Shown here piece after piece: positions 1 through 8,670 of a stretch of DNA of 64,000 bases (position 1 is the stretch's first letter; the number at the start of each line of letters is the position of its first letter). This stretch comes from CAVTQZ01 sp963737015 (lineage in GTDB: Bacteria; Actinomycetota; Acidimicrobiia; Acidimicrobiales; UBA8190): positions 620,001 to 684,000 of the forward strand of contig CAVTQZ010000001.1 of NCBI GenBank assembly GCA_963737015.1, given 5' to 3'. Both the position numbers and the translations under genes were made by a program. A model generated the notes under the pieces. The model worked only from the letters and a program-made list of their open reading frames with translations. It did no database searches and was not told the origin of the DNA.

Positions 1-1
1 G

Positions 2-1171
2 GTGGCACGCGTGGCGATCGCGAACCCTCTCGGGGAGCAAGAGGTGCAGTTGGTCCCCGCATCGTCGTCAGGCGCGGGCGCGTCGGGCGCGATAACAACC
101 GCAGCACTCTCCGGCTCGCGCAAGGAGGCCGACCGGGCGAGCGCGTTCTTGCAGAACGGGGCCACGGTGCCCGCAGCCCCGGATCCCATTCCCGCAGACG
201 TCGGTACCGTCGTGGCGGAGGCCACCAAACTCCTGCAGGCGATACCGGTCGGGAGCCTGAACGAGCTGCTCCATCAGACCGCCGTGGCGTTGAACGGCAA
301 TGCAGGAAGCCTGAGAACCATCGCGTCGGCAAGCGAGATCTTCAGCGAGGAGTTCCTGGCGCAACAGCAGCAGTTCGAATCCTTGCTCTCGAACGCGCCG
401 CCGGTTCTGAACACCGTCACCCAGAACGCTTCGGCCCTTCAACAGGACCTCGCTGACACCGCCGTTTTCGCCGAAGTTCTCGCGAAGCACGCAAACAACC
501 TTTCGCAGCTCTTCAACCAGGGATCGAACGCCGCCTCGGATCTCGAGTCGCTCGTGACCGCGAACGAGCCCAACCTGGCATGCATCGTGCACGACAATGC
601 AAACATCGCCGGCAATCTGGCTTCCTCGCCGAACCTGCAGGACCTCTCCACGGCCCTGGCGACGAACAAGGAGTTCTTCGGGGCTGTGGGCAAGCTCGCC
701 GTGACCGGACCGGCGATCGCCCTGAACAGCAATGACACGGCACGGACGAACCAGGAGTGGTTGCGGACGCGGCTGCTGATCCCCCCGCTCCAGGTTCCGA
801 CCCAGCCCGCGCCGGAGCAGTACTCGGCCCCGACCAGCCTGCCGCCCGTGTTGCCGGGAGCAGGCTGTGACACCGAGTTCGGTCAGGGCGTGGGTCCCGT
901 AACCCAGGCCGGTTTCCACCCGGCCGGTCCCGACGCGAAGGTGGTGCCTCCGAGTACCGCCGACGCCCAGGTCCGAGGTGGCGGAGCCGAGCCGTCTTCC
1001 GCGGCGCCTTCCGCTGCTCGTCTCCACGGAGGCGGGTCCCCCGTTCTGCTGTCCGTGCTCGCCGGATTGGTGGCTCTGGGGTGGCTCGTGACACTCGGCC
1101 ATCGTCGTAGCGCGAGATCGGCAAGACCGGTTCACGTGGTGGCAAGGAGCTCGAAGCGCAAGCCGCAATGA
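2..1171 (+). CDS. MCE family protein, C-terminal part (5' end outside window)
   Basis: The frame is open from the window edge, so the true start and the N-terminal MCE domain lie upstream. What remains (389 residues) is the alpha-helical, Gln/Ala/Asn-rich C-terminal region typical of actinobacterial Mce proteins, then a Pro-rich linker, one hydrophobic segment near residues 345-365 and a short basic tail. Mce proteins form cell-envelope lipid or sterol import systems with YrbE permeases and an ATPase. Being followed by an overlapping Mce-associated gene supports the call. This looks like the last mce subunit of an operon whose other members are upstream. A C-terminal membrane segment with an Arg/Lys tail suggests anchoring at both ends, which is an inference. 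Confidence 0.75.
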   Translation: MARVAIANPLGEQEVQLVPASSSGAGASGAITTAALSGSRKEADRASAFLQNGATVPAAPDPIPADVGTVVAEATKLLQAIPVGSLNELLHQTAVALNGNAGSLRTIASASEIFSEEFLAQQQQFESLLSNAPPVLNTVTQNASALQQDLADTAVFAEVLAKHANNLSQLFNQGSNAASDLESLVTANEPNLACIVHDNANIAGNLASSPNLQDLSTALATNKEFFGAVGKLAVTGPAIALNSNDTARTNQEWLRTRLLIPPLQVPTQPAPEQYSAPTSLPPVLPGAGCDTEFGQGVGPVTQAGFHPAGPDAKVVPPSTADAQVRGGGAEPSSAAPSAARLHGGGSPVLLSVLAGLVALGWLVTLGHRRSARSARPVHVVARSSKRKPQ

Positions 1172-1992
1172 GGGGGGACGACATGGCCGAAGAGGATTCC
1201 GAGGACACAGATAAGAAAGGTGTGTCGGTCGTCGGCGCGCCGAGCAGACGCCGGCCGGGCCCGACGACACGCGAAAGGGCTCGGAGACGTGGGCGCCAAA
1301 GCCTCCGCGAAGCCGCTGCCGAAGAGGATGACGACGTGGAAGGGCCCTTCGCCGCCGCGGCGTGGGACGACGACGAACGAGCTTCAGAGGAACCGGACTC
1401 GGACACCGAGGCCGGTTGGGAGTTGCGTCGTGGTGAGTCGCGGCGCGCTCGGATCGTGCGCCGCGCCGATGCGATGCGTAGCTGGCCCATCATCGGGATG
1501 GGCGCGCTCGCAATCATCGCGGCGGTGCTTGCGATCTTGTTCGGGTTGTCGTGGGGGAGTGCAAACGGTCAGTTGAGTCAACAGCAGGCCGTGAAGAAGG
1601 CAGCGACCACCTTCCTCCTGGACTTGACCAATTTCCGGCCCACGACGGTCGACGCTGATTTCACCGCCCTGCAGAACTGGGCGGACCCGGGATCAGTGTT
1701 CGACAAGCAGGCGGAGCAGACGTTCAACTCGAACATCCGTCAGGCGCTGATCCAGGCGAATGCCACTTACGAGGGCCAGCTGCAGAGCATCTTCCTCGGT
1801 CCGATAAGCGGTGCGAGTACACAGGTCTACGCCGTGCTCGATACGAAGTACCAGAATTCGAAGGTGAACACGCCTGTCTCCGACACGTTGCGCGTGACGG
1901 TCAACCTGATCAACACCTCGAACGGTTGGCGTATCTCGGCGGTGACGGTAGAGAACCCCTCGGGCACGCCGGGCACCTCTACGACGCCGTAG
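1168..1992 (+). CDS. Mce-associated membrane protein
   Basis: 274 residues. The ATG overlaps the previous stop codon in an ATGA junction, so it is translationally coupled to the MCE gene. The first ~105 residues are charged, Asp/Glu/Arg-rich and probably cytoplasmic. One membrane helix follows (about residues 108-132, around IIGMGALAIIAAVLAILFGL), then a ~140-residue extracytoplasmic domain with the usual Mce-associated pattern (QQAVKKAATTFLLDLTNF early, VSDTLRVTVNLI and NGWRISAVTVEN late). This fold resembles the NTF2-like/VirB8 shape seen in Mce-associated proteins. It probably stabilises or positions the Mce complex in the envelope. It is the last gene of the operon; the next gene is convergent. 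Confidence 0.8.
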   Translation: MRGDDMAEEDSEDTDKKGVSVVGAPSRRRPGPTTRERARRRGRQSLREAAAEEDDDVEGPFAAAAWDDDERASEEPDSDTEAGWELRRGESRRARIVRRADAMRSWPIIGMGALAIIAAVLAILFGLSWGSANGQLSQQQAVKKAATTFLLDLTNFRPTTVDADFTALQNWADPGSVFDKQAEQTFNSNIRQALIQANATYEGQLQSIFLGPISGASTQVYAVLDTKYQNSKVNTPVSDTLRVTVNLINTSNGWRISAVTVENPSGTPGTSTTP

Positions 1993-2019
1993 GGCTGATC
2001 GACTGGGGCGAGGGACCGT

Positions 2020-2832
2020 TCAGGAGGCTACGGCGACGGCTGCATCGCCGTCGAAAGGTGCTCGTGCGGCGAACGCGGGGCAGCGATCCTTGAAGGCGCA
2101 CCAGTCACAAAGTGGACCCGGTCGCGGACGGAAGTCCTCGTCTGCGCACGATCGTTCGATCGCCCTCCACACGGCTGCAGTCCGCTGGCGTAGTCCGCGG
2201 ATCGCCTGATCCGAAGGAGTCGTCTCGATGGTCACGGGCCGACGCAGGTACATGAGGCGCACGAGCGAAGGGCGCACACCCAGCACCTCCTCGCAGAGCA
2301 GCGCATAGAAGTGGACACCCGAAAGACGGGCACGTTCTTGTACCTCGGACGGCACCCGCCCGGTCTTGTAGTCGACGACGACGAGCCCTCCGTCCGCAGA
2401 CACATCCAGTCGGTCGATGATCCCGCGCAGCATCACTCCACCCACCTCGGCCTCGAGTGTCAGCTCCACACCGGCGGCGTCGACGGTGTCGGGGTCCTCG
2501 AGACGGAAGTAGCTCTCTACGAGGCCCCACGCTTCTGAAAGCAATTCGTCCTCCTCGGAACCGGCCGGGAGGAGGCTCTCGGTCTCGGGATCGAGGCGAA
2601 GGGTTTCCCAAGCGGCGTCCAGGGCCTCGCGCGCAGCGGCCGGAGACCGCCGGCCTCGGGGGAGGTCCCAGAAGAGCCGCTCTAGTGCACCGTGGACGAG
2701 CGTTCCCTTGATGGCTTGAGGAGACGGCGGCTCTGGGAGCTTGTCGATCGCACTGAAGCGGAAGGCGAGAGCGCAATCGGTGAACTTGCTCACCTTCGAC
2801 GGGGAGAGCGAGCTCGGCAACTCGAGTGCCAT
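2020..2832 (-). CDS. RecB-like PD-(D/E)XK family nuclease with Fe-S cysteines
   Basis: 270 residues. The N-terminal 'LSPSKVSKFTDC', the GTLVHGALERLF helix, the central VVVDYKTGR nuclease motif and the C-terminal cluster CDWCAFKDRC match the stand-alone RecB/Cas4/AddB-type nuclease fold. The four cysteines (one near residue 19, three near 240-250) are placed to hold a 4Fe-4S cluster as in AddB and Cas4. The D and the K of DYKTG are catalytic candidates. Actinobacterial genomes often carry one such single-domain RecB-family exonuclease of unproven role. No helicase or CRISPR gene is nearby, so I do not call it Cas4. It lies 104 bp downstream of the alpha/beta hydrolase on the same strand. Confidence 0.8.
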   Translation of the reverse strand: MALELPSSLSPSKVSKFTDCALAFRFSAIDKLPEPPSPQAIKGTLVHGALERLFWDLPRGRRSPAAAREALDAAWETLRLDPETESLLPAGSEEDELLSEAWGLVESYFRLEDPDTVDAAGVELTLEAEVGGVMLRGIIDRLDVSADGGLVVVDYKTGRVPSEVQERARLSGVHFYALLCEEVLGVRPSLVRLMYLRRPVTIETTPSDQAIRGLRQRTAAVWRAIERSCADEDFRPRPGPLCDWCAFKDRCPAFAARAPFDGDAAVAVAS

Positions 2833-2936
2833 CAGGCTCTACCCGAGAGGTCGGGGAATCCACCGAGCGGTGCGACTGTCGAATTGGCCACATCGAGAGG
2901 GTACGCCGGGGGTGTTTCGCTTCTGCGGACCCCTTT

Positions 2937-3833
2937 TCACCTGGGCCGGGACAGCTCCTCGTCGACGGCCCTTGCGACAGCCTCAGGGTCCTCGAGTGGC
3001 CCGAAGTGGCCGAGACCCGGCAGCACCTTCACCGACGGGTAGGCGAGACGCCCGGCGAATCGCTCGAGAAAGTCCACACCGAAGGCATCGGTTTCCTCTC
3101 CGCAAGCGAGCGCGACCCGGCAACGGACCGTTGGCATCTTGGCGAACGCGTCATGCGAGAACCCGTACGCGTAGATCTGTGCTTCGTCTTCTCGCCGGCA
3201 GCGGAGGTGGATCGCGCCGTCGGGTGCCCGGGCGAAGCCGTTGTCCACGTACTCGGAGAGCACGTCAGGGCGCAGGCGGTCGAATGGGGGCTTTTCGGAG
3301 AAGTTGGCCAGCGCCTCGTCACGTGACCGGAACGTGCTGCGACGTCGCAGGGCTCCACCCGAAAGGGGATTGGCCTCGAGGCTCGGCGCGAGTGGGACGT
3401 CTTTTGGATAGATCACCGGCTCGTAGCAGTACATAGAGCTGAAGGTTCCGGGCCTGGCCTCTTCGGCGAGGATCAGCGACGCGCCACCGCAGGAGTGCCC
3501 GAAGGCGGCCGGGGACCGCAGACCGAGCGTGTCCACCACGGCGAGGAGGTCCGACGCGAAGCCGCGCCAGTCGAAATTCCCGTCTTGCGGGCGCGAACTC
3601 GCACCGTGTGCACGAAAGTCCAAAGCGGTGCAGTGGAATCTGCGACCGAGAATGACGGCGAGAGGCTCGAGTACGGCAGCGCAGAAGCCCGTGGCGTGAG
3701 CCAACAGGATCTCGGGGCCCGTCCCCCCAAGCTCGTAATAGGCGATGCTGACCCCTCCCATGGACCGGACGAATCCGGTGGGGGCGAGCGACGAATGGGG
3801 AGGCGGCGAGCTGGGTTCCCGAGCTTCCGGCAT
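2937..3833 (-). CDS. alpha/beta hydrolase
   Basis: 298 residues. An alpha/beta-hydrolase core begins after a ~25-residue Pro/Ser-rich leader. Visible motifs are the oxyanion strand (LLAHATGF), the nucleophile elbow GHSCGG with its serine near residue 114, and a late GLGHFGP supplying the catalytic histidine. The acid residue is probably the Asp/Glu in the GEETDAFG stretch. The substrate cannot be told from sequence; ester hydrolases, epoxide hydrolases and lactonases share the motifs. It is divergent from dedA, with about 57 bp between the starts. Confidence 0.8.
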   Translation of the reverse strand: MPEAREPSSPPPHSSLAPTGFVRSMGGVSIAYYELGGTGPEILLAHATGFCAAVLEPLAVILGRRFHCTALDFRAHGASSRPQDGNFDWRGFASDLLAVVDTLGLRSPAAFGHSCGGASLILAEEARPGTFSSMYCYEPVIYPKDVPLAPSLEANPLSGGALRRRSTFRSRDEALANFSEKPPFDRLRPDVLSEYVDNGFARAPDGAIHLRCRREDEAQIYAYGFSHDAFAKMPTVRCRVALACGEETDAFGVDFLERFAGRLAYPSVKVLPGLGHFGPLEDPEAVARAVDEELSRPR

Positions 3834-3890
3834 CGAAGGGTGAAGCTACCTGCGGGACCGGCACGGCCGAGCGAGTAGAAAGGACGCGCC

Positions 3891-4574
3891 GTGGAGCACT
3901 TTCTGTCTTCGTGGGGATATCTGGCGCTCGCCCTTCTGACTGTCGCTGAAGCCGCCTGCATCCCGTTCCCGTCCGAGGTGACGGTGGGTGTCGCCGGGGC
4001 ACTGGCGAGCGGCGCTGTGATCTCGGGCGTGCGCGGTGACCTGAACCTGGGCCTGGTGATCGTGATCGGGACCGCCGGTGAGACGGTGGGTGCTCTGATC
4101 GGCTACTCGATCGGTCGTTTCGGCGGTCGGCCGCTGGTGAACCGCTTCGGACGGTACCTCCTGCTTACCAGCGGAGACCTCGATCGCGCCGAACAGTGGT
4201 TCGAGCGCAGGGGAGAGTGGAGCGTCCTCGTCGGCAGGGTGATCCCTGTCATCCGTACCTTCATAGCGCTGCCCGCCGGCCTCGCAGAGATGCAACCGGT
4301 CAAGTTCGTCATCCTGACCTCCATCGGGAGCCTCGTCTGGGTGGGTTCTCTCGCAGGCGCCGGCTACGGCCTCGGTGGTCAGTGGAACCGTCTTACCCAC
4401 GGCTTCAGCCTCGCCGGGTACGTCCTCGTGGCCGTGGCGGTCCTTTGCATCGCGGGATTCATCTTCCTGCGTTGGCGTCACGTGCGTGCCGAGCGCGAGG
4501 CCACGAAGTGGGCGCAAGCGCGATCGCCGGCGACTCTCCCCTCCGACAGCGAGGCATCGGGAACGACCGTTTGA
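3891..4574 (+). CDS. DedA family integral membrane protein
   Basis: 227 residues from a GTG start. The protein has four to five hydrophobic segments and DedA/SNARE-associated-domain hallmarks: the acidic first re-entrant region (EAACIPFPSEV), the glycine-rich GETVGALIGYSIGRFGG and the conserved arginine loop GRVIPVIRTFIALPAG. Family members act in membrane lipid homeostasis (undecaprenyl phosphate or phospholipid translocation) and are needed for proton-motive-force maintenance in E. coli. The last ~35 residues are a charged cytoplasmic tail. The O-methyltransferase follows 53 bp downstream on the same strand, with no evident functional link. Confidence 0.85.
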   Translation: MEHFLSSWGYLALALLTVAEAACIPFPSEVTVGVAGALASGAVISGVRGDLNLGLVIVIGTAGETVGALIGYSIGRFGGRPLVNRFGRYLLLTSGDLDRAEQWFERRGEWSVLVGRVIPVIRTFIALPAGLAEMQPVKFVILTSIGSLVWVGSLAGAGYGLGGQWNRLTHGFSLAGYVLVAVAVLCIAGFIFLRWRHVRAEREATKWAQARSPATLPSDSEASGTTV

Positions 4575-4627
4575 GCAGACGTCGCTTCAGAGCCCGGCGA
4601 CGAAGATTCACCACCGAAAGGATCGAG

Positions 4628-5299
4628 ATGGACGAGAACCTCTGGAACGAAGTCGACAGGTACATCAACGACACCCTCGTCGACGAGGACGATGTGCTGT
4701 TGGCCACGTCGAAGTCGACCACCGAACATGGGCTTCCGCCGATCGCCGTCGCACCCAACCAGGGAAAGCTCCTGCACCTCCTCGTCAAGATGATCGGGGT
4801 CCGCAAGATCCTCGAGTTGGGCACCCTCGCCGGCTACAGCGCGATCTGGATGGGCAGGGCCCTGCCCGCTGACGGCCGGCTCGTCACCTTGGAGGTCGAT
4901 CCCAAGCACGCCGAGCTGGCCCAGGCCAACATCGATCGGGCGGGCCTTACGAAGGTCGTGGACATTCGGGTCGGCCCCGCGCTCGAGACCCTTCCGAAGA
5001 TCTCCAAGGAGACGGCCGAGAAGTTCGATCTCGTCTTCATCGACGCCGACAAGCAGAGCACGCCCGATTACGTCAAGTGGGCCCTCGACCTAACCCATCC
5101 AGGAAGCGTGATCGTCGTGGACAACGTCGTACGCAACGGGGCGGTCGCGGACGCTGCGAGTGAAGACGCAGGAGTGCAAGGCATCAGACAGGCGAACGAG
5201 ATACTCGCAGCTGACGCGAGAGTGAGCACAACGGCGATTCAAACCGTCGGGCTAAAGGGCTATGACGGGTTCTCTCTGAGCGTCGTCGTATCCACCTGA
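4628..5299 (+). CDS. class I SAM-dependent O-methyltransferase (family 3)
   Basis: 223 residues. The ATG at 4628 follows an AAAGG ribosome-binding site by about 8 nt. The sequence has the O-methyltransferase family 3 (caffeoyl-CoA/catechol OMT-like) signature: SAM motif I ILELGTLAGYSAIW, the LVTLEVDPKHAELA acidic motif, and the metal-site run DLVFIDADKQSTPDYV with VVDNVVRNG. The aspartates in FIDAD and VVDN are the usual divalent-metal ligands. The physiological acceptor is unknown; bacterial homologues methylate catechol-like or peptide substrates. The length is normal for the family. Confidence 0.88.
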   Translation: MDENLWNEVDRYINDTLVDEDDVLLATSKSTTEHGLPPIAVAPNQGKLLHLLVKMIGVRKILELGTLAGYSAIWMGRALPADGRLVTLEVDPKHAELAQANIDRAGLTKVVDIRVGPALETLPKISKETAEKFDLVFIDADKQSTPDYVKWALDLTHPGSVIVVDNVVRNGAVADAASEDAGVQGIRQANEILAADARVSTTAIQTVGLKGYDGFSLSVVVST

Positions 5300-5318
5300 C
5301 CGCCTCGCCTCGGCATTC

Positions 5319-5753
5319 TCAGCGGCGGATCCAGGATTTCGGCCGGGTTCTCGCGAGTTCCGCGAGATAGGCGTTGTAGGCCGCTAGTTCGGGATCTTCC
5401 GCCTCCGCCATGTCGATCAGCTCGTCCGACGAGATGGTGTTCTCGGCGCTGTCGAGCGCTTGATCCCCGCCGGCTTCCTGTAGACGCCTTAGGCCTTTGG
5501 CGCCCACGGTCTCGGGATCGTCGTGGATCAGCGTCCACCAGAACACGGCCCCGAAGACGGCGAAGCATGGCCACATGACGGAGTAGACCCACCCGATGCT
5601 GTCGCCCGAGAGGGCTATGTTGACCTGCCACCAACAGGCTGTCGCGCACCCGGGCAGCCACACAGCCAGAGCGACGTGAGCGACGATCGACCGGCGGCTC
5701 CCCCAATCCGCCCGGCGGTTGCTCTGGTTCTTGGCGAATCCGATCCAAGCCAC
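5319..5753 (-). CDS. small membrane protein with charged C-terminal tail, function unknown
   Basis: 144 residues. Two hydrophobic segments (about residues 25-45 and 55-78) are rich in Trp and Cys. A cytoplasmic-looking acidic tail follows, containing SSDELIDMAEAEDPELAAYNAYLAELA-type helices. I do not recognise a named domain. It starts 4 bp after the stop of the DUF3817 gene, so the two form a two-gene operon. Such pairs of small membrane proteins are common in Acidimicrobiia and other Actinobacteria, but their role is not known. Confidence 0.65.
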   Translation of the reverse strand: MAWIGFAKNQSNRRADWGSRRSIVAHVALAVWLPGCATACWWQVNIALSGDSIGWVYSVMWPCFAVFGAVFWWTLIHDDPETVGAKGLRRLQEAGGDQALDSAENTISSDELIDMAEAEDPELAAYNAYLAELARTRPKSWIRR

Positions 5754-5757
5754 GGCT

Positions 5758-6147
5758 TTATCCTCCGCCCTCCGCTAGATCGGTGCCCCGTGCTGGCGCG
5801 GCAAATTGGTCGCGCTCGATCAACCTCGTGAGAAGCCGCTCCGCGACGATCGCGCAGAACGGGATGGTGCCCGCGAGCAAGACCAGGACCATCCTCCACG
5901 GGCCCAACCCGATCCTGCGGGTCAGGTCGAAGGCTGCGAAGAGATAAACGATGTACAAGAAGCCATGGAGGGTTCCCACGACATTCACGACCTTTGCGTC
6001 TCCCGCGGCGACTTGCAGAGGCACGCCCACGAAAACCAGGACGATGAGGAGCACCGCTGTCACGTAGGCCATGACCCTGTAACGAAGGAGGCACGCGCGC
6101 AAAGATCGAGCTCCGGCTGCCGAGGCGGCTTTCGGTGCAGGGTTCAC
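5758..6147 (-). CDS. DUF3817 family membrane protein
   Basis: 129 residues from a GTG at 6147. The frame is open further upstream, but no hydrophobic or conserved sequence lies there. Three membrane helices are visible: YVTAVLLIVLVFVGVPLQ, a central GTLHGFLYIVYLFAAFDL and a later MVLVLLAGTIPFCAIVAER. The LHGFLYIVYLF core is the DUF3817 signature. The function is unknown; members are found next to transporters and small membrane proteins. It leads a two-gene operon with the 144-residue membrane protein. Confidence 0.72.
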   Translation of the reverse strand: MNPAPKAASAAGARSLRACLLRYRVMAYVTAVLLIVLVFVGVPLQVAAGDAKVVNVVGTLHGFLYIVYLFAAFDLTRRIGLGPWRMVLVLLAGTIPFCAIVAERLLTRLIERDQFAAPARGTDLAEGGG

Positions 6148-6199
6148 CCAACGATCTTCTCGGGCTTCGACCCTTCGGCGCAACGCGGCCCGGGTTCTG

Positions 6200-7030
6200 A
6201 TGGGAAGCTTCCTCGTGGTGAGCGAAAAGGAAGTGACGAGCCGGTCCAGACGCCAGCGCCGTCCTCCACCGCCGTTTCGCATGGTGAAGGTCGTGAAGTC
6301 GGTTCGACGTAGCCCTCGTCTGGTGGCGGTGACCCTCGGAGGCCCCAGCTTGGAGGGCTTCGGACCCTTCGGCCCCGCCGCGAGCGTGAGGATCCTTCTG
6401 CCGTCCGCAGGTGTGGGCTCGCCTGAGCTGCCCTCGTGGAACGGAAACGAGTTCCTGCTGCCTGACCGAACGCGCCCCTCGATCCGCACTTTTACGCCTC
6501 GGAGGCTCGATCGCCAGAGCGATGCCCTGGACATAGAGGTCGTTGTCCACGGAGAAGGTGTTGCGTCTTTCTGGGCGACATCGGCACAGGTCGGGAACGA
6601 TGTCGGCGTCTCGGGACCCGGACGCGGCTACGAGGTCGACGCGGCCGCCCCGAGTTTCTTCATCGCAGGTGACGAGACGGCGATTCCGGCGGTGAGCCAG
6701 TTGCTCGAGGTGTTGCCTGAGGACAAGAAGATCGAGGTGCACCTGGAGATCGCGGACAACGCCGCCCGTGTCGAGATGCCCGACCATCGCGGCGCCGCGG
6801 TCCACTGGCACGAGCTCGACACCTTGTCGTCGCCGGGAGACGCTCTATTCGACATCGTGCGTCTCGCCGAGCTCGATGCGGAGGATCGGGTCTGGGTCGC
6901 AGGAGAAGCTGCGGCGATTCAGCGCGTCCGCCGGCATCTCTTCGAAGAACGGGGTGTCGTGCGCGCGTACGTCACGGCCAGGGGTTACTGGAAACACGGT
7001 AAGAGCGCGGAGATGGATCCGGCGTCCTGA
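6200..7030 (+). CDS. siderophore-interacting FAD-binding protein (SIP/ViuB-like)
   Basis: 276 residues from ATG 6200; ATG 6281 (MVKVVKSV) is an alternative. The ferredoxin-reductase-like FAD domain shows SIRTFTPRRLD (the RxYT-type flavin motif), followed by the SIP C-terminal domain with FFIAGDETAIPAVSQLLE, the VWVAGEAAAIQRVRRHL helix and the terminal VTARGYWKHGKS. Family members reduce ferric siderophores in the cytoplasm with NAD(P)H or ferredoxin. No siderophore transporter is adjacent, so the physiological substrate is open. It starts 52 bp from the DUF3817 gene, divergently. Confidence 0.82.
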   Translation: MGSFLVVSEKEVTSRSRRQRRPPPPFRMVKVVKSVRRSPRLVAVTLGGPSLEGFGPFGPAASVRILLPSAGVGSPELPSWNGNEFLLPDRTRPSIRTFTPRRLDRQSDALDIEVVVHGEGVASFWATSAQVGNDVGVSGPGRGYEVDAAAPSFFIAGDETAIPAVSQLLEVLPEDKKIEVHLEIADNAARVEMPDHRGAAVHWHELDTLSSPGDALFDIVRLAELDAEDRVWVAGEAAAIQRVRRHLFEERGVVRAYVTARGYWKHGKSAEMDPAS

Positions 7031-7051
7031 GGACCTTGCCGTTGCGGCGGA

Positions 7052-7495
7052 CTAGCCGAGGTCCTCCAGCACGTTGCGCACTCGCTCACGCGTGAAGTAG
7101 TTGAACTCGTCCTCCTCGACAATCCCGGCGCCATGGCGATTGCACAACGGTGGCTCGCCGAAAAGGTCGCGAAAGGTCAAAAGAAGTGCTCGCTCGAGCT
7201 TGCGCCAGGTATCGACGCGCGGAAGGGATCTGGTGGTGATGACGTGTGCCTCGAAGTGTGTGAGGTCATGGTTGGAGAGGATCTCCTCGGTCCGGCCCGC
7301 CACCGAGGTGACGACCCGATTTATTCCTTCGTCCGTCGCCCCGATGAATACGACCTTCGAACGGCCCGTTCTGTAGGCGACGATCTTGTTCGCAACGACG
7401 ACGTAGCAGACCTTGTTGCCGGTTGCTGTCAGGCGCGTCACTGCGACCGCCGGAGGCCACTTGACCATTACGTTGAGCCTGCGAGATGGCGGCAT
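7052..7495 (-). CDS. small protein with GIY-YIG-like features, function unknown
   Basis: 147 residues. The start at 7495 has a clear AGGAGG five bases upstream. The order VCYVVVANK ... SKVVFIGATDEGINRVVTSVAGR ... WRKLERALLLTFRDLFGEPPLCNRHG recalls a GIY-YIG endonuclease: a strand with 'IG.T', an Arg-containing helix, a helix with a Glu, then 'GE.P..N..G'. The canonical GIY and YIG tripeptides are degenerate, so this is a tentative fold guess. It could be a catalytically dead relative or a specialised nuclease. The neighbours (SIP, SDR) give no hint. The gene itself is convincing from its ribosome-binding site and codon pattern. Confidence 0.6.
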   Translation of the reverse strand: MPPSRRLNVMVKWPPAVAVTRLTATGNKVCYVVVANKIVAYRTGRSKVVFIGATDEGINRVVTSVAGRTEEILSNHDLTHFEAHVITTRSLPRVDTWRKLERALLLTFRDLFGEPPLCNRHGAGIVEEDEFNYFTRERVRNVLEDLG

Positions 7496-7566
7496 GAAGC
7501 CCTCCTCGCGCCATTATCCCGCGCTCTGTCCCAAAAGAACCGGATCCCGCACTGGGCCCGCCTGAT

Positions 7567-8394
7567 TCAGCCGCCACCTGCTCGCAGCACTCTGCCTCCT
7601 TCCTCTACCGAGGAGCTGTTCCCGAAGAGCTGCTCGAAGAGGCCATCGACCCCCGAACCATGCAGGGTGAGCCCACCGTCGACGACGATGTTCTGACCTG
7701 TGATGAAGCGGGCGAGGTCAGAGCAGAGAAAGACGACGACATCGGCGATGTCGCGTGGCTCGCCGAGTCGGCCCACGGGTGTGTCCTTCTCGAACCTCCG
7801 TCGCTCGTGAGGAAGAAACTGAAGAAGTGGTTCGGTGAGAGCGGTCACGATCATGCCGGGAGAAACCGAGTTCACCCGAATTTGCGGCCCGTACTCGAGC
7901 GCCGCCGAAGCCGTGAGGGCGACCACACCTGCTTTTGCTGCGGAATAGGCCGCCTCTCCGGCAGCGGGGCGCGTCCCGCTTATCGAGGCGGTCGAGACGA
8001 TGCATCCTCCGCCAGAAGCGCGGATGTGAGGAACGGCTGCGCGAAAGCCGAGATAGACGCCCGTCAGGTTCACGGCTATCAACCTGTGCCAGTCCTCCGG
8101 CGGACGTTCGTGGAGGGGAGCCTGATCGCCGGTCCCGGCGTTGTTGAAAAGCGTCGTCAGGCCCCCCATGGCTTCCACCGCTTGGTCGACGGCTAGCTGC
8201 AAGCCCGCCGGATCCGTGACATCCGCGATATGAGCAGTCCCTCCGATCTCCTTGGCGATCTCGTGCGCGCCTTCTTCGTTGATGTCGACGACCGCAACGG
8301 ACGCGCCCTCTTCTGCCATCCGGCGAGCCGTCTCCCTACCGATCCCCGAGGCACCGCCGGTGACGATCGCTCGCTGTCCCTCTAACAGTCCCAT
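7567..8394 (-). CDS. SDR family oxidoreductase
   Basis: 275 residues from the ATG at 8394, preceded by GGAAAG; the open frame upstream is not used. A classical short-chain dehydrogenase: cofactor motif VTGGASGIG near residues 11-19, NNAG near 88, catalytic serine in STASIS and YSAAK active-site motif near 152-156, then VNSVSPG. Asp in AVVDINEEG after the second strand predicts NAD(H) preference. The extreme C-terminus (about 25 residues, Gly/Ser-rich) extends past the usual VDGG end. The substrate is unknown. Confidence 0.85.
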   Translation of the reverse strand: MGLLEGQRAIVTGGASGIGRETARRMAEEGASVAVVDINEEGAHEIAKEIGGTAHIADVTDPAGLQLAVDQAVEAMGGLTTLFNNAGTGDQAPLHERPPEDWHRLIAVNLTGVYLGFRAAVPHIRASGGGCIVSTASISGTRPAAGEAAYSAAKAGVVALTASAALEYGPQIRVNSVSPGMIVTALTEPLLQFLPHERRRFEKDTPVGRLGEPRDIADVVVFLCSDLARFITGQNIVVDGGLTLHGSGVDGLFEQLFGNSSSVEEGGRVLRAGGG

Positions 8395-8670
8395 CTTTCC
8401 TTCCTTCTTCGAAGCCGTGGGCGCCGACCAACACCCTGCCGAGAAGTAGAACAAGCACCGTGGCGTCTCGGCAAACGCCCAGCGTTAGTTCATTTATTCG
8501 TCATCCGGTGGAGATTATGTGTTCACATCCATCTTTTACGGTAAGTGACCTGAATCTCCGTGCTGCCGGCCTGCTCACAAGAGATCGCTATCGGTGGCAC
8601 TCAAATGAACGAATGGAGGAGATGTAAATGATGCAGGCAATAAATCAGTTTCGGGTAGCTGTGGCCGTGA

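Noticed and set aside
2020..2832. Possible Cas4 and hidden CRISPR locus
   Set aside because: The RecB-like nuclease has Cas4-like cysteines, but no repeat-spacer array and no other cas gene is seen in the window.
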